The position numbers were made by a program, and so were the translations under genes. 37,810 nt of DNA from Clostridia bacterium (GTDB lineage: Bacteria > Bacillota > Clostridia > Oscillospirales > Acutalibacteraceae), in NCBI GenBank assembly GCA_017432485.1, contig JAFRJB010000123.1, forward strand, positions 1 to 37,810. Direction: 5' to 3'. The notes under the pieces are model-generated. The model was given only the letters and a program-made list of their open reading frames with translations, was not told the origin of the DNA and made no database searches. Positions 37,318 to 37,810 of the stretch are shown one piece after another; position 1 is the first letter of the stretch, and each line of letters begins with the position of its first letter.

Positions 37318-37810
37318 ATATCATGCCAAGAAAAATTAGGGAACTACAATGCTGTGATAGAGTTCTCATACCCATTTTCAATTATATCATACCAATAAAA
37401 ATTAGGGAACTACAATACGCTTACAATATGTCTTTCATCTCCACACATTATATCATACCAAGAAAAATTAGGGAACTACAATAACAATAGCGGGGCGTGG
37501 GTTAAGCGTACAATTATATCATACCAAGAAAAATTAGGGAACTACAATGCTCTAATAGCCCTTATTTCGCTTTTTTCAATGATATCAGACCAAGAAAAAT
37601 TAGGGAACTACAATGTGGCTGCGCGGTAGTCGTTATAAGCATCAATTATATCATACCACGAAAAATTAGGGAACTACAATAGCCGACGGTTCGTTAGAAG
37701 CAGAGACGAAATTATATCATACCAAGAAAAATTAGGGAACTACAATCCAAAACGACCAGTGGCAACAGCTGGCAGGATTATATCATACCAAGAAAAATTA
37801 GGGAACTACA
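37315..37810 (-). CRISPR. Type II-C CRISPR array, 8 repeats seen, cut by window end
   Basis: 36-bp repeats start at 37315, 37381, 37447, 37513, 37579, 37645, 37711 and 37777 (the last truncated at 34 bp). All seven spacers are exactly 30 nt and differ from each other. The plus-strand repeat begins ATTATATCATACCAAG and ends AATTAGGGAACTACAAT. Repeats 3, 4 and 7 agree; 1, 2, 5 and 6 carry one or two changes. In crRNA (minus) sense the repeat starts ATTGTAG and ends TATGATATAAT, an extended -10 promoter box. No match of any spacer to this window was seen by eye. Confidence 0.97.

Noticed and set aside
37296..37484. Open frame of 62 codons with repeated peptide
   Set aside because: It is a translation of CRISPR repeats and spacers.
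30801..37810. Integrated phage or plasmid
   Set aside because: The region looks accessory, but no integrase, structural or replication genes or attachment site duplication are seen.

Overview
The window looks like the chromosome of an anaerobic, gut- or rumen-type Firmicute of class Clostridia. The evidence is the block SRP RNA-dnaX-ebfC-recR, the smpB-ssrA pair, an OhrR-type peroxide regulon, PduL, a small alarmone synthetase, TAATG/ATGA gene overlaps, GGAGG ribosome binding sites and a type II-C CRISPR-Cas system. The first 30 kb is mid-GC core genome. From about 30.8 kb the DNA is more AT-rich and looks accessory: a DUF4143 ATPase, tracrRNA, cas9, cas1, cas2 and a CRISPR array that runs off the right edge. 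No species can be named.

Layout. 0.2-7 kb: GNAT acetyltransferase, ybaK and GH31 glucosidase (overlapping pair, minus strand), flavodoxin-like protein, GtrA-like membrane protein, and a divergent GPH sugar symporter. This block is bracketed by two nearly identical inverted copies of a composite intergenic repeat (1-155 and 6898-7088). 7.2-7.8 kb: pduL. 7.8-8.95 kb: a gene-free RNA-rich stretch with a 277-nt structured element behind a good promoter, the SRP RNA, a 165-nt long hairpin, repeats, and a chain of short palindromes. 8.95-12.7 kb: dnaX, ebfC, recR, smpB, tmRNA. 12.9-15.4 kb: AIM24 protein, luxS, a zinc-ribbon membrane protein. 15.6-19.7 kb: a three-gene phosphorelay (PAS hybrid kinase, REC-degenerate GGDEF-EAL, Hpt). 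20-21.9 kb: ohrR, glutathione peroxidase, flavodoxin and an amber-interrupted rubrerythrin-like gene. 21.9-23.1 kb: membrane M28 peptidase (minus). 23.3-28.1 kb: class III aminotransferase, FGGY kinase and two class II aldolase-family genes. 28.4-30.7 kb: alarmone synthetase, orphan response regulator, lipoyl-less E2-type acyltransferase. 30.8-37.8 kb: DUF4143 ATPase and the II-C CRISPR locus.

How the parts work together. GH31 and the GPH symporter fit uptake and intracellular hydrolysis of an alpha-glycoside. The kinase/aldolase cluster fits phosphorylation and cleavage of a sugar or sugar acid. OhrR probably controls a thiol peroxidase, flavodoxin and diiron protein operon. The phosphorelay has all parts (His, Asp, Hpt-His, Asp) and ends in a c-di-GMP phosphodiesterase. 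In the CRISPR locus the anti-repeat has the same strand sense as the plus-strand repeat, so crRNAs must be made from the minus strand, probably from extended -10 promoters inside each repeat; cas9 lies directly behind the tracrRNA terminator.

The least explained signal is between genes: two families of tandem heptamers, perfect palindromes that contain stop codons, and chains of unlike palindromes joined by a constant heptamer (ATTTCAT before ssrA, ATATCGA/C before dnaX). I know of no name for that arrangement.
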